Shown piece after piece: positions 1-9,203 of a stretch of 40,448 nucleotides of DNA (positions are counted from its first letter, which is position 1; each line of letters opens with the position of its first letter). Both the position numbers and the translations under genes were made by a program. The DNA lies in the IMG/VR virus record IMGVR_UViG_3300020171_002008, positions 1 through 40,448 of that record; one strand, written 5' to 3'. Source of the stretch: a virus. The notes below the pieces were generated by a model. It was not told the origin of the DNA. It did not search any database and worked only from the letters and a program-made list of their open reading frames with translations.

Positions 1-53
1 AAAAACAACGTTTCGATGAATTCTTTAAATCATATGGTTGGAAATTAGTTTGA
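1..53 (+). CDS. 3' end of an upstream gene (partial)
   Basis: The frame starting at base 3 is open from the window edge to TGA at 51-53 and gives a C-terminus reading KQRFDEFFKSYGWKLV, which looks like a real amphipathic protein tail. The stop lies 20 bases before the next start. By phage gene order this could be the end of a portal or other head gene, but nothing in 16 residues can show that. A second frame is also open to a stop at 46-48, so the frame choice is a judgement. Confidence 0.4.
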   Translation, partial: KQRFDEFFKSYGWKLV

Positions 54-73
54 TATTGAAAGGAGGTTTTTTT

Positions 74-364
74 ATGCTTCCAGATTTTAACATCTTACGC
101 GAGTATGGTCTTGCAATATTTTTAGTACTAGTTATAGTTGGTCTTTTTACTTATTTATTAAAGACAATAATTAAACAGTGGACGGAACAGTCACTAACTT
201 TTACCTCAATAATTCAGAATCATTTAACACATTCTACTCAGGCAATGAATGATACTTGTAAGATTTTGACAGACATGAAGGGACAGTTGAATAACGCTGA
301 AGAAGCGCATCGAAGAGAGAGAACTGAACATGAAGATATTCTCAGGGAAGTGAAATCAAAATGA
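74..364 (+). CDS. Small single-span membrane protein with coiled-coil tail
   Basis: This 96-residue protein has a hydrophobic segment at about residues 11-33 (YGLAIFLVLVIVGLFTYLL), followed by a charged helical tail rich in E, K and R that is likely coiled coil. I chose ATG at 74 rather than TTG at 38 because AAAGGAGG sits just upstream at 59-66. The stop overlaps the next gene as ATGA. Size and topology fit phage holin-like or spanin-like proteins and other small inner-membrane proteins, but there is no diagnostic motif and no lysin beside it, so the function is unknown. Confidence 0.7.
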   Translation: MLPDFNILREYGLAIFLVLVIVGLFTYLLKTIIKQWTEQSLTFTSIIQNHLTHSTQAMNDTCKILTDMKGQLNNAEEAHRRERTEHEDILREVKSK

Positions 365-3300
365 AGGGAATCTATTTAATTTCTAATCAAGGAACTTTGA
401 TAATTGAAGGCAAGAAAACTCTAATAGTCAAGAAAAAGAAGATACCTGAAGACTATTTGGATAAGGAAGTTTATCTTTGTCAAGATGATTTAGTTCTCGG
501 CATTATAAAATTAAGCAATGAAAAAACTATTACTCTTAAAGAGTTTGAAGAGTTGAAAGACAAGCATTTGATTTCTGAAGAGGATAGGAAATCCTGGTGG
601 AAAGACGCAGAAAGTTTATATGCTTACGATGTGAAGATAGTAGAAAAATTTGAAAAGCTCAAGAAATTCGAACATGAACAAGGTGTTCAAAACTACATTC
701 AAGAAGTGAAATTTAAAAAAGAAATCACTACAACAGATGATATCGATCATTTGGAAGTCTTATATGATGCCGAGAAACTTCATTTAGAGGAGTTTAAAGC
801 TACAGGAATTGATGGTGATCTCAAACATCCTAAAACTAAATACAAGCAACTCCTAGCGGATTTGCGTTATTTAGAGAATGGAGGTTATCCCAAACTCAAG
901 GCAAATGAAAAATGGGGAGATTGGGATTTAAAAACATTACTGGAATATTTTGCCAAAGTCATTGACGCTCTTAGATCTATTTACATGCCGTTGATGCCTA
1001 AAGACGACAAGAATTCTTTTTGGAACTGTTATCGTGAGGCAGAACAATATATGAAATCAAAGCCACCGAAAGAAGAAGAAGTTGCTGAGTGGGACAAAAA
1101 ACGCGAGAAGTTAATCAAATCAATTTCAGATGGTCAGTACGTGGTCTGTGAAGATTGTGATGTTGAAATAGATTATCTGGGTACAATAGAATGTGCTATG
1201 GGGGCTATCGCATGTCCAAACTGTAAATCAATTATAGACCAATATGGGTCATTACTAAACAAGAGATATGATCCGATAGCCCCCGCTAAATTAGAAAAGT
1301 TAACTGATGAAGAGTTGAAAGCAGCACATAAAGAAGCGCATAAAATATGGCAATTATATGAATCAGGCAAATTTAAAGATCTGGAACTTTTAGTCAATAA
1401 TCATATCTTGATAGTTCAAGAAATGTTGCGTAGAAAGATTAAACATGAAAAAGAAGATAAACTTGATGAAGAGTCATTAGAATTTAATCGGGATTATGAT
1501 AAAGATGAAAAAGAACTTCTTTTTAAGCATGAGGAGCTTCATTCTTTTGACTTTGCAGAAGAAGATAATTTCTATGATTTCAAATCTGTTTTAGAGAGAC
1601 ATGATGAAATAATTAAGTCTCTGGAAAATTTTGATATTCAGCATAATTCTAAAGAAGATTTCTTGGATGATTATGTCGAATTTATGAAAAGAAGAAGTAA
1701 TCTCGCTGCAGTTCATCCATCGGGCAAACATAATAAACACAGAGAAGTCATTAAATTAGAAGAAGTACTGCCATATTTCAAAAGTTTTAAGTTGCGTTCG
1801 CCTTTTATATATCTGACAGGTGGATTAACTAATAATGAGCAGACTACAAATGATATAGATATTCTTATCAATTGTACTCAAGAAGAACTCGATAAGATCC
1901 CTTTATTTCAAATGCTTACCTGGCGATTGATGCGTTCATTGCCCAGACGATATTGGAAGAAAATTCAGTTCTTATCAAATAAATGGCAAGGTCCAATCAC
2001 AAATAATATACCTATATATGAACTTGCTTGTTTAAGAACTAATTTAGATAATAAAATTTTTCAAATGTCGCATCAAGATAATGACGAAGAATTTATAAAA
2101 GCATTGATCAGAACGAAAAATCCGAAATCTGAAAAACAAGCACAAAAAGCGAAAAGAGAAGATAAAGTAACGCTGGGAGAATTTTTCTTGCCTCAAAAAC
2201 CAATGCGTGGTGCATTTGAAAATCAAAGAATGACGGTAGATAGTTTTTTGTCTCTATTCAAAGAAGAAGATTACCCAATCTATAATAGTTCAAAACGAGA
2301 TGGTTTTCATAATATTTTAATCAAAGATAAAGATAAAGTTACAATTTTTTCGGAAGATGGTAGTGAGACAACCAAGCGTTTTCCAACTTTAGTTAAAGAG
2401 ATTTCAAAACTAAACATTAATCAATGCGTTTTGCTGGCAGAAATAGAGATGTGGATAGAAAAAATTCATCAACCACGCGAAGTAGTATCAGGTTATGCGC
2501 ATTTGAAATCAGAACCTGATGACAGTTCAATTGTTGCCAGCGTTTATGATTGCGTTTTTTATAACAAAGATGTTCATGATCTTAGTTTTGAATTGCGTAA
2601 ACAACTTTTAGACAAGTTAAATTTTAGGCAATCTACAAATGGCATACCTAATGTAGATATTAAGTTGAATAAGATCCCGCACTATCGCTGCAAGAACAAA
2701 GAAGAACTGAGAAGAACTACTGAAAAACTTCGTAATATCGAATCTTCAGAAGGTGTTGTTGCTTCAATGGCTAAAGCAACTTATAATCTTGCGGGAAAAC
2801 GATCGGGAAGTTTGAAGTTTCATAATAATGCTGCGATCAGTGTTGTGGTATTAGATAAACAAAAAACGAAAATTCCGGGGACATCGAACTACTATTATGG
2901 CGTCGAAATCGAGAAAGAGAAAGTTGATCGCAATAGAGTTAAGAAGATTGGTTCAAATAATTATCTATTGCTGGGAAAAACTTTTTCAACAACTGCAAGC
3001 ATGAAGACAGGTGATAAATTCATTTTAGAATTTGAAACTTTGAATGTTGAATATCATGAAAAGACAGATGAACTTAAACTTACTTGTTGGGTGCCACGAT
3101 TTATCCAAGAAACAAATGAAGCAGTTGATACTATAAAATCAACAATCACCGCAGCGAAAAAAGAAAATCATGTTTTGCAAGAAAAAGATGTGCTTGAGAC
3201 AGGTGAGATTATATATAAGAGTGTTGAGTTTGAGAAACAAGATCCTTATGAAATAATTCCAGAGGAAGAAGATGCACCATATAAGTATACTGTTCAACAC

Positions 3301-5805
3301 CATGCACGCGGGAAGACAATTCACTCGGATTTAAGAATTGAAAGTAAAGATAAGAAATTTTTAATCGGCTGGACGATTATGGATCTTATAGAAGGAAAAA
3401 TAAAAGATCCAATTTTAACAATGAAGGATGCAGCAAAAGCAAACTCTGAAGACAACTTTAAAATTGAATGGAATAAAAAACCTGTAAAAGTAAAGATGCG
3501 CAGAACAGCTGCAGGAAATATTGTTCCGGCAGAAATACGTTCGGCAACCAAAGCCGCTGAGCCATCGGCTTGGCTAGATGTAACTGGTGTAACTAAACCC
3601 GGTGAAGTCGGTGCAACAAAAGATTTTCCGGGTGTATTTACAATGATCGATAAAGGAACTGTTGAGTATTTGGCCCAAAAACCGTATTTTAAGGAGTTGT
3701 GGTTTAGTAATCAAGGTAAACTTCAGGGACGCTGGATCTTTCGTCAGATTTCAGAATATAGACGAGAAGAAAAAACTAAAGGAATATTGCCAGCATCTTT
3801 ACCGCCTGAACGACCCGAAACGTCAGGTTTCTTTTGGGTATTAATTCAGCCTATTGATCAGGTTCCTTACGTCCTTGGGGCTAGAGCCATAGAAAAAAAC
3901 TGGGTGCCACCAGTTCGTTATTCAGCATTGCCACAAAAACTCAAGAAGAAAGTTTCTTCGGAGTTTCAATATTGGAAAGCCGCAAAAGAATCAGATCGCA
4001 TCAGAATCAGAAACAGTTATGTCGAGTGGTTAAAAGAAAATAAGCAATATGATGAACTTAAGAAATGCGGTGCAATTGATATATCTGAAGGGCAACGACC
4101 AAGAATAGATGAAGTAATGATTTTGAGCAGCTATCTGAGTTGTGAAATAAAAGATATATTCCCGAAAATAATTTCAATCCCAAGAGTTAGAGCTGGAAAT
4201 TATTTTGACTCATTGGTAGAAAATACAAAGAATTGTACTTTGGTCGAGATACGAAATTTTGCAAGTTGTGAGATACCTCCTATATATGAAGAAATACAGC
4301 TAAAGAAAAATTTGGTCAAACCCTTTTTGATTGAGGGATTTTATTTCTTTCATGATGAAGAAAAGCAAACGCCATTCATAGTTCAGGTTGCACCTGTTTG
4401 GGGTGGATTTATCATAAAGATAATCTCCCGTACAAGAGATAAGGATTTCAATCTGGAATTATCAAAAAAGATTGAACAGTATGCTAAAGATAATAACATG
4501 TTGAAGGGGGAAAAATTTACGATTTCGGGAGAATTTATAGATGCACATAATTTGACTTGGGAAGATCTTAAATTAAGTACAACTATAAAAGAAAGACTTA
4601 AACATCTAGACTACTTAATCCAAAATAATGAAGATGGTTTAGCATCGCGTGGTCTTTTATTTCTCGGTCCGCCTGGTTGTGGTAAAACACTAACTGGCAA
4701 AATTTTATCCAACTCAAAACCCACTTTCATTTGGATTACATCAAAAGATTTTGCATATACAAGTGTTATAGGAGCAGTTACTACTGCTTTTAGTTTAGCA
4801 AGAGAATTAAGTCCAACAATTATATTTGCAGAAGATATTGATTCTTACATCAGTAGGGAAGTGGTAGATGTATTGAAAACAGAACTTGATGGGCTTCAAC
4901 TCAATAAAGGGGTATTTACGGTATTAACATCAAATTTCCCTGAGAAGTTACCAGAAGCATTAATTGATAGGCCTGGCCGTTTTCATGATGTGTTATATTT
5001 CAGTTTGCCAAATGAAGAAGTCAGAAACGAAATGTTTTCACATTTCTTGAAAAATGAAGAATATGATCCAGAAATTTTAGAAGTTTTAGTTAGAAAAACA
5101 AATGGATTCTCGGGTGCTCATATAAAAGAAATCTGCGATTTTGCAAAGATAATCAAAAAAGAAGATAATGTTTCTTTAGCAAAAGCATTAATGACTTCTT
5201 TGGATAAAGTTATAGAACAAAGAAAATTAATTGCAAGTTTCAAAAATAATCATGAAAATCAATTTAATAGATTTATTACTGAAGATGAACTTATGAGTAA
5301 AGCAATTGGTACTTTTAAATTTGTTCTTCAGCATCATTGGTTCAAACGTTGGAATTGGAAAGAAGATAAGCCCGTCATAGTTGTGAGATCTGGGGCTAGT
5401 GAAGAGCACTGGGATCTTCGCATAGATACCGGTGAAACATCAATTATGCATTGGGTATTAGATAATGATCCGCGTGAAGTTGCAAGCACAACTGCTTTAT
5501 ACAAACCTTGTAATGATAAGTCTTCTATGGATAAAGGTAAGCCAAATGAGAATAAAGATTATTTGAAGCCCGGTACTTCAGAATGGAACCCTACTAAAGA
5601 TACAAGGGCTTGGCTCGATCTTGAAGATTCTGGTGAAGCAATAATAACTATTGACAAACCTATGTTCAAGAGAGTAGAATTAAGAGGCAAAACATTAAAA
5701 GGACTTTTTACTTTAGAACGTGAGGATGAAAAATCTGATTTTTGGATTTTGTCTAAAGCAAAATTACCTGAAACAAAGAAAACTGAGGAGGTGACGAAAA
5801 AATAA
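361..5805 (+). CDS. 1,814-aa multidomain protein: zinc ribbon, nucleotidyltransferase, ATP-dependent ligase, two phosphoesterase domains, AAA+ ATPase
   Basis: Domains read in order. A zinc ribbon (C263, C266, C285, C288). A Pol-beta-type nucleotidyltransferase (GG at 487-488, DID at 498-500). An ATP-dependent ligase core with motif I KRDG (K645), motif III AEIE near 693-696, IIIa VYD 728-730, IV EGVV 797-800 and V lysine near K819, then a probable OB fold (about 835-930). A LigD-like 3'-phosphoesterase domain (H981, H988, D990, R992). An AAA+ ATPase (Walker A GPPGCGKT 1436-1443, Walker B FAEDID to D1494, sensor TSN, DRPGR 1536-1540). A second phosphoesterase-like domain (H1658/H1659, H1683, D1685, R1687). 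LigD-family proteins repair breaks by end cleaning and sealing; that role here is inference. It overlaps the upstream gene (ATGA) and the prohead protease (TAATG), so it is co-expressed with the head genes. No frameshift was seen. It may be packaged or processed. Confidence 0.85.
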   Translation: MKGIYLISNQGTLIIEGKKTLIVKKKKIPEDYLDKEVYLCQDDLVLGIIKLSNEKTITLKEFEELKDKHLISEEDRKSWWKDAESLYAYDVKIVEKFEKLKKFEHEQGVQNYIQEVKFKKEITTTDDIDHLEVLYDAEKLHLEEFKATGIDGDLKHPKTKYKQLLADLRYLENGGYPKLKANEKWGDWDLKTLLEYFAKVIDALRSIYMPLMPKDDKNSFWNCYREAEQYMKSKPPKEEEVAEWDKKREKLIKSISDGQYVVCEDCDVEIDYLGTIECAMGAIACPNCKSIIDQYGSLLNKRYDPIAPAKLEKLTDEELKAAHKEAHKIWQLYESGKFKDLELLVNNHILIVQEMLRRKIKHEKEDKLDEESLEFNRDYDKDEKELLFKHEELHSFDFAEEDNFYDFKSVLERHDEIIKSLENFDIQHNSKEDFLDDYVEFMKRRSNLAAVHPSGKHNKHREVIKLEEVLPYFKSFKLRSPFIYLTGGLTNNEQTTNDIDILINCTQEELDKIPLFQMLTWRLMRSLPRRYWKKIQFLSNKWQGPITNNIPIYELACLRTNLDNKIFQMSHQDNDEEFIKALIRTKNPKSEKQAQKAKREDKVTLGEFFLPQKPMRGAFENQRMTVDSFLSLFKEEDYPIYNSSKRDGFHNILIKDKDKVTIFSEDGSETTKRFPTLVKEISKLNINQCVLLAEIEMWIEKIHQPREVVSGYAHLKSEPDDSSIVASVYDCVFYNKDVHDLSFELRKQLLDKLNFRQSTNGIPNVDIKLNKIPHYRCKNKEELRRTTEKLRNIESSEGVVASMAKATYNLAGKRSGSLKFHNNAAISVVVLDKQKTKIPGTSNYYYGVEIEKEKVDRNRVKKIGSNNYLLLGKTFSTTASMKTGDKFILEFETLNVEYHEKTDELKLTCWVPRFIQETNEAVDTIKSTITAAKKENHVLQEKDVLETGEIIYKSVEFEKQDPYEIIPEEEDAPYKYTVQHHARGKTIHSDLRIESKDKKFLIGWTIMDLIEGKIKDPILTMKDAAKANSEDNFKIEWNKKPVKVKMRRTAAGNIVPAEIRSATKAAEPSAWLDVTGVTKPGEVGATKDFPGVFTMIDKGTVEYLAQKPYFKELWFSNQGKLQGRWIFRQISEYRREEKTKGILPASLPPERPETSGFFWVLIQPIDQVPYVLGARAIEKNWVPPVRYSALPQKLKKKVSSEFQYWKAAKESDRIRIRNSYVEWLKENKQYDELKKCGAIDISEGQRPRIDEVMILSSYLSCEIKDIFPKIISIPRVRAGNYFDSLVENTKNCTLVEIRNFASCEIPPIYEEIQLKKNLVKPFLIEGFYFFHDEEKQTPFIVQVAPVWGGFIIKIISRTRDKDFNLELSKKIEQYAKDNNMLKGEKFTISGEFIDAHNLTWEDLKLSTTIKERLKHLDYLIQNNEDGLASRGLLFLGPPGCGKTLTGKILSNSKPTFIWITSKDFAYTSVIGAVTTAFSLARELSPTIIFAEDIDSYISREVVDVLKTELDGLQLNKGVFTVLTSNFPEKLPEALIDRPGRFHDVLYFSLPNEEVRNEMFSHFLKNEEYDPEILEVLVRKTNGFSGAHIKEICDFAKIIKKEDNVSLAKALMTSLDKVIEQRKLIASFKNNHENQFNRFITEDELMSKAIGTFKFVLQHHWFKRWNWKEDKPVIVVRSGASEEHWDLRIDTGETSIMHWVLDNDPREVASTTALYKPCNDKSSMDKGKPNENKDYLKPGTSEWNPTKDTRAWLDLEDSGEAIITIDKPMFKRVELRGKTLKGLFTLEREDEKSDFWILSKAKLPETKKTEEVTKK

Positions 5806-7202
5806 TGTCTAAAGTAGCAATACCATTTGAAATTGAATTAGATCTTTTGAAAACAAAAGAAGAAAATGGCGTTTGGTATGTTGAAGGTTTTTGTGCGTCT
5901 ACTGAGATAGATCTGCAAGGGGACATAATTACTGAAAATGCTTTCAAAAAATCAGAACAAGATCTTATTGAGAACTCAACTGTACTCTGGAATCACGACG
6001 TGAATCAAGTGATTGGCAAAGTTGCTGAAACAGAAGCTCGAAAAGAAGGTCTTTGGGTAAAGGTCTTGATCAGTAAAACAGTGCCTGAGATATGGCAGCG
6101 CATAAAAGAGGGAGTCGTAAATAAGTTTAGTATTCGGGGTAAAATTATAGATGCGGTGAGAAAATTTGTGAAAGAAGTGAACAAAGTCGCAAATGTTATC
6201 AATGAAATGTATTTAGTTGAAGCATCTTTAGTATCACTGCCAGCGAATCCTGCAGCTAAAACATTGCGTTGGTACATTGAAAAATCTTTAAATGATTATT
6301 TTGCGAAGGGAGGTGAAATTCCTGAGATTCGCAACAACATTGCGAAAGGAGAATCTATGGTAGAAATTCTTGACATGTTAACAAAGATGAGTGAAAGATT
6401 GATTGCAGATGAAGATAAAGCTATTCTCGAAGAGATAAAAGGCAAGATTAAAGAAAAATATCCTTACCCTTATCCTAAAAAGAAAACGGGAGAAGCTTTT
6501 AAGCAAGAAGAGATAGATAGTTTGGAGGCAGAACTTGAAAAAGTTAAAAAGCCAAAGAAAGTTGAAGAACTTACAGAGGAAGAAATGAAAGCTGTAGTTG
6601 ATTTGGCTGATGAAATAAGAAAACAGAAAGCAGATAAGTATCCTTATCCTTATGTGGCTCCTAAAAAGAAATCGGGCGAAACCTACAAGCAAGAAGAAGT
6701 AGATGTGCTTGAAGCAGAACTCGAAAAAGCTAAGAAACCGAAGAAGATCGAGGAACTGATAGAAGAAGAAGAAAAAGCAATAGTTGCTTTAGCTGATGAA
6801 GTTAGAAAAGTGAAAGGCAAAGAGAAATATCCTTATCCAGTTGATGAGGAAACAAAAAAGACAATAGACGAACTTGAGAAAGCGAAAGCGAAAATTGAAG
6901 AAAAAGTAAAGTCTCTCGAAGCTGAAATAAAGGGTTTAAAGGCGGATGCTGAAGTAGAAAAGAGATTTAAGAGTGTGCAACATAATTTCAGTGATAGTGA
7001 AGTAATTAAAGTGAAGGCAATACTTAAGAAGTCTGTGCTTGGTGAAACTTTAACAATTGATGAAACTCAAGCGATTGCTAAAATGGCGCCTAGTTCTCTC
7101 TTTGTAGGTACGAGCGTTGAATCTATTTTGAAGAATATGAGTTCTGAAGACAGAGAAAATTTAATTAAACTTGGTGGTATCAAAACAAAAGTTAAAAGTT
7201 AA
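5805..7202 (+). CDS. HK97-type prohead protease fused to a repeat-containing probable scaffold
   Basis: The N-terminal ~170 residues match the HK97-family prohead serine protease: NHD at 63-65 (catalytic H64), FSIRG with S109, and EASLVSLPANP with E139, which fit the known H/S/E layout. The family cleaves scaffold and capsid N-termini during head maturation. The C-terminal ~250 residues are lysine- and glutamate-rich helix or coiled coil with two ~60-residue tandem repeats headed by KYPYPY, and look like a fused scaffolding (delta) domain. The protein has 465 residues against roughly 200 for a protease alone. The start is backed by GAGGAGGTG at 5785-5793 and overlaps the stop of the upstream gene by one base. 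Confidence 0.9.
   Translation: MSKVAIPFEIELDLLKTKEENGVWYVEGFCASTEIDLQGDIITENAFKKSEQDLIENSTVLWNHDVNQVIGKVAETEARKEGLWVKVLISKTVPEIWQRIKEGVVNKFSIRGKIIDAVRKFVKEVNKVANVINEMYLVEASLVSLPANPAAKTLRWYIEKSLNDYFAKGGEIPEIRNNIAKGESMVEILDMLTKMSERLIADEDKAILEEIKGKIKEKYPYPYPKKKTGEAFKQEEIDSLEAELEKVKKPKKVEELTEEEMKAVVDLADEIRKQKADKYPYPYVAPKKKSGETYKQEEVDVLEAELEKAKKPKKIEELIEEEEKAIVALADEVRKVKGKEKYPYPVDEETKKTIDELEKAKAKIEEKVKSLEAEIKGLKADAEVEKRFKSVQHNFSDSEVIKVKAILKKSVLGETLTIDETQAIAKMAPSSLFVGTSVESILKNMSSEDRENLIKLGGIKTKVKS
6456..6840 (+). repeat. In-frame tandem repeat, 180-189 bp units, in the scaffold part
   Basis: Unit 1 starts at 6456 and unit 2 at 6636 (60 residues later); a third, truncated copy of the KYPYP head starts at 6825. 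Each unit has KYPYPY, a KKK-(T/S)-GE motif, KQEE, LEAELEK, KKPKK and a final LADE-(I/V)-RK helix. The copies differ at many codons, so this is an old duplication and not an assembly artefact. Confidence 0.9.
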
Positions 7203-7219
7203 AAGGAGGTGAATACTAA

Positions 7220-7621
7220 ATGGATGTTGAATTATTGCAAAGTTATATAGGCGTTGATCTTGCTACGGGAGTTTCATGTGGTCCTGGTACTCTCATTAAC
7301 ATATACTCCGGTTCTGGTTTAGCTGGTGGTTCAATGAAAGGCAAACTTGCTGATGCTTCAGATTCACTTGCAGCTCATGGTTTCGCATTAACAAGTGGCT
7401 CAGGAACTAAAGTTGCAGGAATAGCTCAGCGCGTTAGGATAGATCGCGTAGGTAAAGTTTCAAATGTAGATTATATTACAATGACACCGGGACAAACAAT
7501 ATATTTAGGTGAAGACGGCAAATATGAGATTGTTACTACCGGCACTCTTGCTCAGAAAGTGGGTTTTTCTGTTGGTGCTAATGAAGTATTTGTTGATCTT
7601 GACATGGAATTAGGTGCTTAA
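7220..7621 (+). CDS. Probable capsid decoration or head-stabilising protein
   Basis: This 133-residue protein is Gly, Ser, Thr and Val rich with a beta-strand pattern and no membrane segment. Its ending (GTLAQKVGFSVGANEVFVDL) resembles small phage head proteins of the decoration or DUF2190 type, which cap HK97-fold capsids from outside. It lies between the protease-scaffold gene and the major capsid gene, the usual place for a decoration protein. The start follows AAAAGGAGGTG at about 7201-7211. Assignment rests on context and general resemblance. Confidence 0.65.
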   Translation: MDVELLQSYIGVDLATGVSCGPGTLINIYSGSGLAGGSMKGKLADASDSLAAHGFALTSGSGTKVAGIAQRVRIDRVGKVSNVDYITMTPGQTIYLGEDGKYEIVTTGTLAQKVGFSVGANEVFVDLDMELGA

Positions 7622-7645
7622 ACTTGAAAGGAGGTGAAAAAAGTT

Positions 7646-8665
7646 ATGGGAGATTTAACTCGTGGTTATACAACGACTGACAATATAGAATTAAATGAAG
7701 TTCTCTACGGCACAGTATTGCCGATAGTTGAGTTATATAATCAAGAAGAAGTGCTTGATTTGAGAGCTTTGCTTTGTTCAGATCATGACGAGAGTTATAT
7801 CAAGTTCGATGCGAGTGGTCAATGGAAATTTCAGAAGTTAGGTGAATCTGAAAAACCCGCTTCGCGTAAAAAAGTCTGGGGCAAGATGCAAAAAGATACA
7901 GCGAAATATGGTCTTGACATAGGATATACTTTCGATTGGTTGATGAGTGAAGTAGCTAGTTCTGAAGAGATCACTCGTATGGCCAATAAAGCTATCAATA
8001 GAGATAGAGCTCTTCAAACAGCAGTGATTCTTGAAGAATGTTTGACAAGCGGTGGATTTTTTAATGGTTCGTTTGGTGCAGATGAAAAAATGACATTACC
8101 TCCTACTTATGGAGCGAATACCTTTCTAGCAGCTCATACCCATTATGTAGCTTCTGGTTCTGCAACTATAACTCTAGCGACAATCACAGCGATGAAATTA
8201 CACATCAAAGAACATGGTTTTAAGGGCAGAATCTGGGGTTTAATGAATGCCGATATGACAAAAAATGTCGAAGATTTAGCCGGTTGGTATGGAGCTAGTG
8301 CCGGGACGACTACTCTACCGGGAGTTGTAGTTGATAATGTGGCGATAGAAGGTTTTGCGGGTAAACTCTTGGGTATAGAGTGGAAAGAAACTGAATGGAT
8401 GCCAACAGATTATTTATTTATTTGTGGTATTCAAGCTGAAGGTGGTGAAAAACCAGCAAGATATATTCAGAAGAAAAATCCTTCTGCGAAAGGATTGATC
8501 TTAACACCTGGTAGCTATGATCCAAAGTATCCAATCATAGATGCAGATTATATTCATTGGTTAGAAGCATTGATAGTTCTTAGAGGAGCCGGTGTTGTTT
8601 ATCAATTAACTACTGGCGCTTATTCAAGTCCGACAATTACTACTAATGTAGTCGAAGCCGATTAG
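7646..8665 (+). CDS. Probable major capsid protein
   Basis: This 339-residue protein is encoded directly after the protease-scaffold and decoration genes and just before a strong terminator, the normal place of an HK97-fold major capsid protein. It has an acidic helical N-terminal region, a Gly/Thr-rich centre and a beta-rich C-terminus, fitting the family by length and composition. I take ATG at 7646 as the start: the in-frame GTG at 7634 lies inside GAAAGGAGGTG (7626-7636), which is the ribosome binding site for 7646. The strong ribosome site fits high expression. The fold itself cannot be proved by eye. Confidence 0.8.
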   Translation: MGDLTRGYTTTDNIELNEVLYGTVLPIVELYNQEEVLDLRALLCSDHDESYIKFDASGQWKFQKLGESEKPASRKKVWGKMQKDTAKYGLDIGYTFDWLMSEVASSEEITRMANKAINRDRALQTAVILEECLTSGGFFNGSFGADEKMTLPPTYGANTFLAAHTHYVASGSATITLATITAMKLHIKEHGFKGRIWGLMNADMTKNVEDLAGWYGASAGTTTLPGVVVDNVAIEGFAGKLLGIEWKETEWMPTDYLFICGIQAEGGEKPARYIQKKNPSAKGLILTPGSYDPKYPIIDADYIHWLEALIVLRGAGVVYQLTTGAYSSPTITTNVVEAD

Positions 8666-8711
8666 TTTTAAAATAAAATAAAAGATGAAAATGATAAAAT
8701 TTAATATAGAA

Positions 8712-8755
8712 AAAGTAATAAGGCAGTCTAAATTTAAAGACTGCCTTATTACTTT
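8712..8755. terminator. Strong hairpin after the capsid gene
   Basis: An 18-bp perfect inverted repeat (arms 8712-8729 and 8738-8755, loop of 8 bases) lies 46 bases after the capsid stop. The arm starts AAAGTAATAAGGC and its complement ends GCCTTATTACTTT, so each strand presents A-rich bases before and T-rich bases at the end of the stem. The downstream U tract is short (three Ts, then ATAAAAAAAG), so stopping may be partial and the hairpin may also protect the 3' end of capsid mRNA. Confidence 0.8.
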
Positions 8756-8779
8756 ATAAAAAAAGAAAGGTGAGAAAAA

Positions 8780-9163
8780 ATGGCTAAAAAGTATAGAATT
8801 TTACAGAGTTTCACTTATAAAGGTAGAGATGGAAAAAGTGTTAAAGCAATCACTTTGGGACCCGGCGAAGAGGTTCCGGAGTTGGATTCTAACGAACGTG
8901 AACGTTTGCTGAGACTAGAATCTATTTGTGAAGTCAGCGAAAATGGCGAAAATATTAGATATAAAAAGCTTATTGATTTAGATGATGAACAGATAGAAAA
9001 TTTATTAAAAAAAGATAAACACATTATTATGCTTGAGCTTAGAAGAGCTTCGTATTCAAAAGATACTTTATCTAAAATTTATGCTGTAGCTGATAAGATG
9101 ACAAGAAAACCCGATAGAACTTTTTTTGAATTTTTAGAACAAAAAATAGCTGGCGAGATTTAG
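8780..9163 (+). CDS. Hypothetical phage protein after the capsid gene
   Basis: This 127-residue soluble protein is not recognised. The first ~55 residues look beta-rich (KYRILQSFTYKGRDGKS, PGEEV), and the rest is charged helix. It starts behind AAAGGTG at 8765-8771, only 24 bases after the hairpin, so its message is either read-through or starts inside the hairpin region; I found no clear promoter. Its position suggests a head-completion or minor virion protein, but there is no motif to support this. Confidence 0.7.
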   Translation: MAKKYRILQSFTYKGRDGKSVKAITLGPGEEVPELDSNERERLLRLESICEVSENGENIRYKKLIDLDDEQIENLLKKDKHIIMLELRRASYSKDTLSKIYAVADKMTRKPDRTFFEFLEQKIAGEI

Positions 9164-9203
9164 ATAGTTTAATAATTTTGATTGATAGAAAGGAAAAACT
9201 CCT

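Noticed and set aside
3139-3551. Minus-strand open frames within the large polyprotein gene
   Set aside because: They lie opposite a frame with clear ligase and phosphoesterase motifs, have no ribosome site and have composition typical of antisense shadows.
6456-6840. Repeats as a CRISPR array
   Set aside because: They are in frame within a protein gene with diverged ~180-bp units and no spacers.
7634-7645. GTG at 7634 as the capsid start
   Set aside because: The codon lies within the AGGAGGTG ribosome site that serves ATG 7646.
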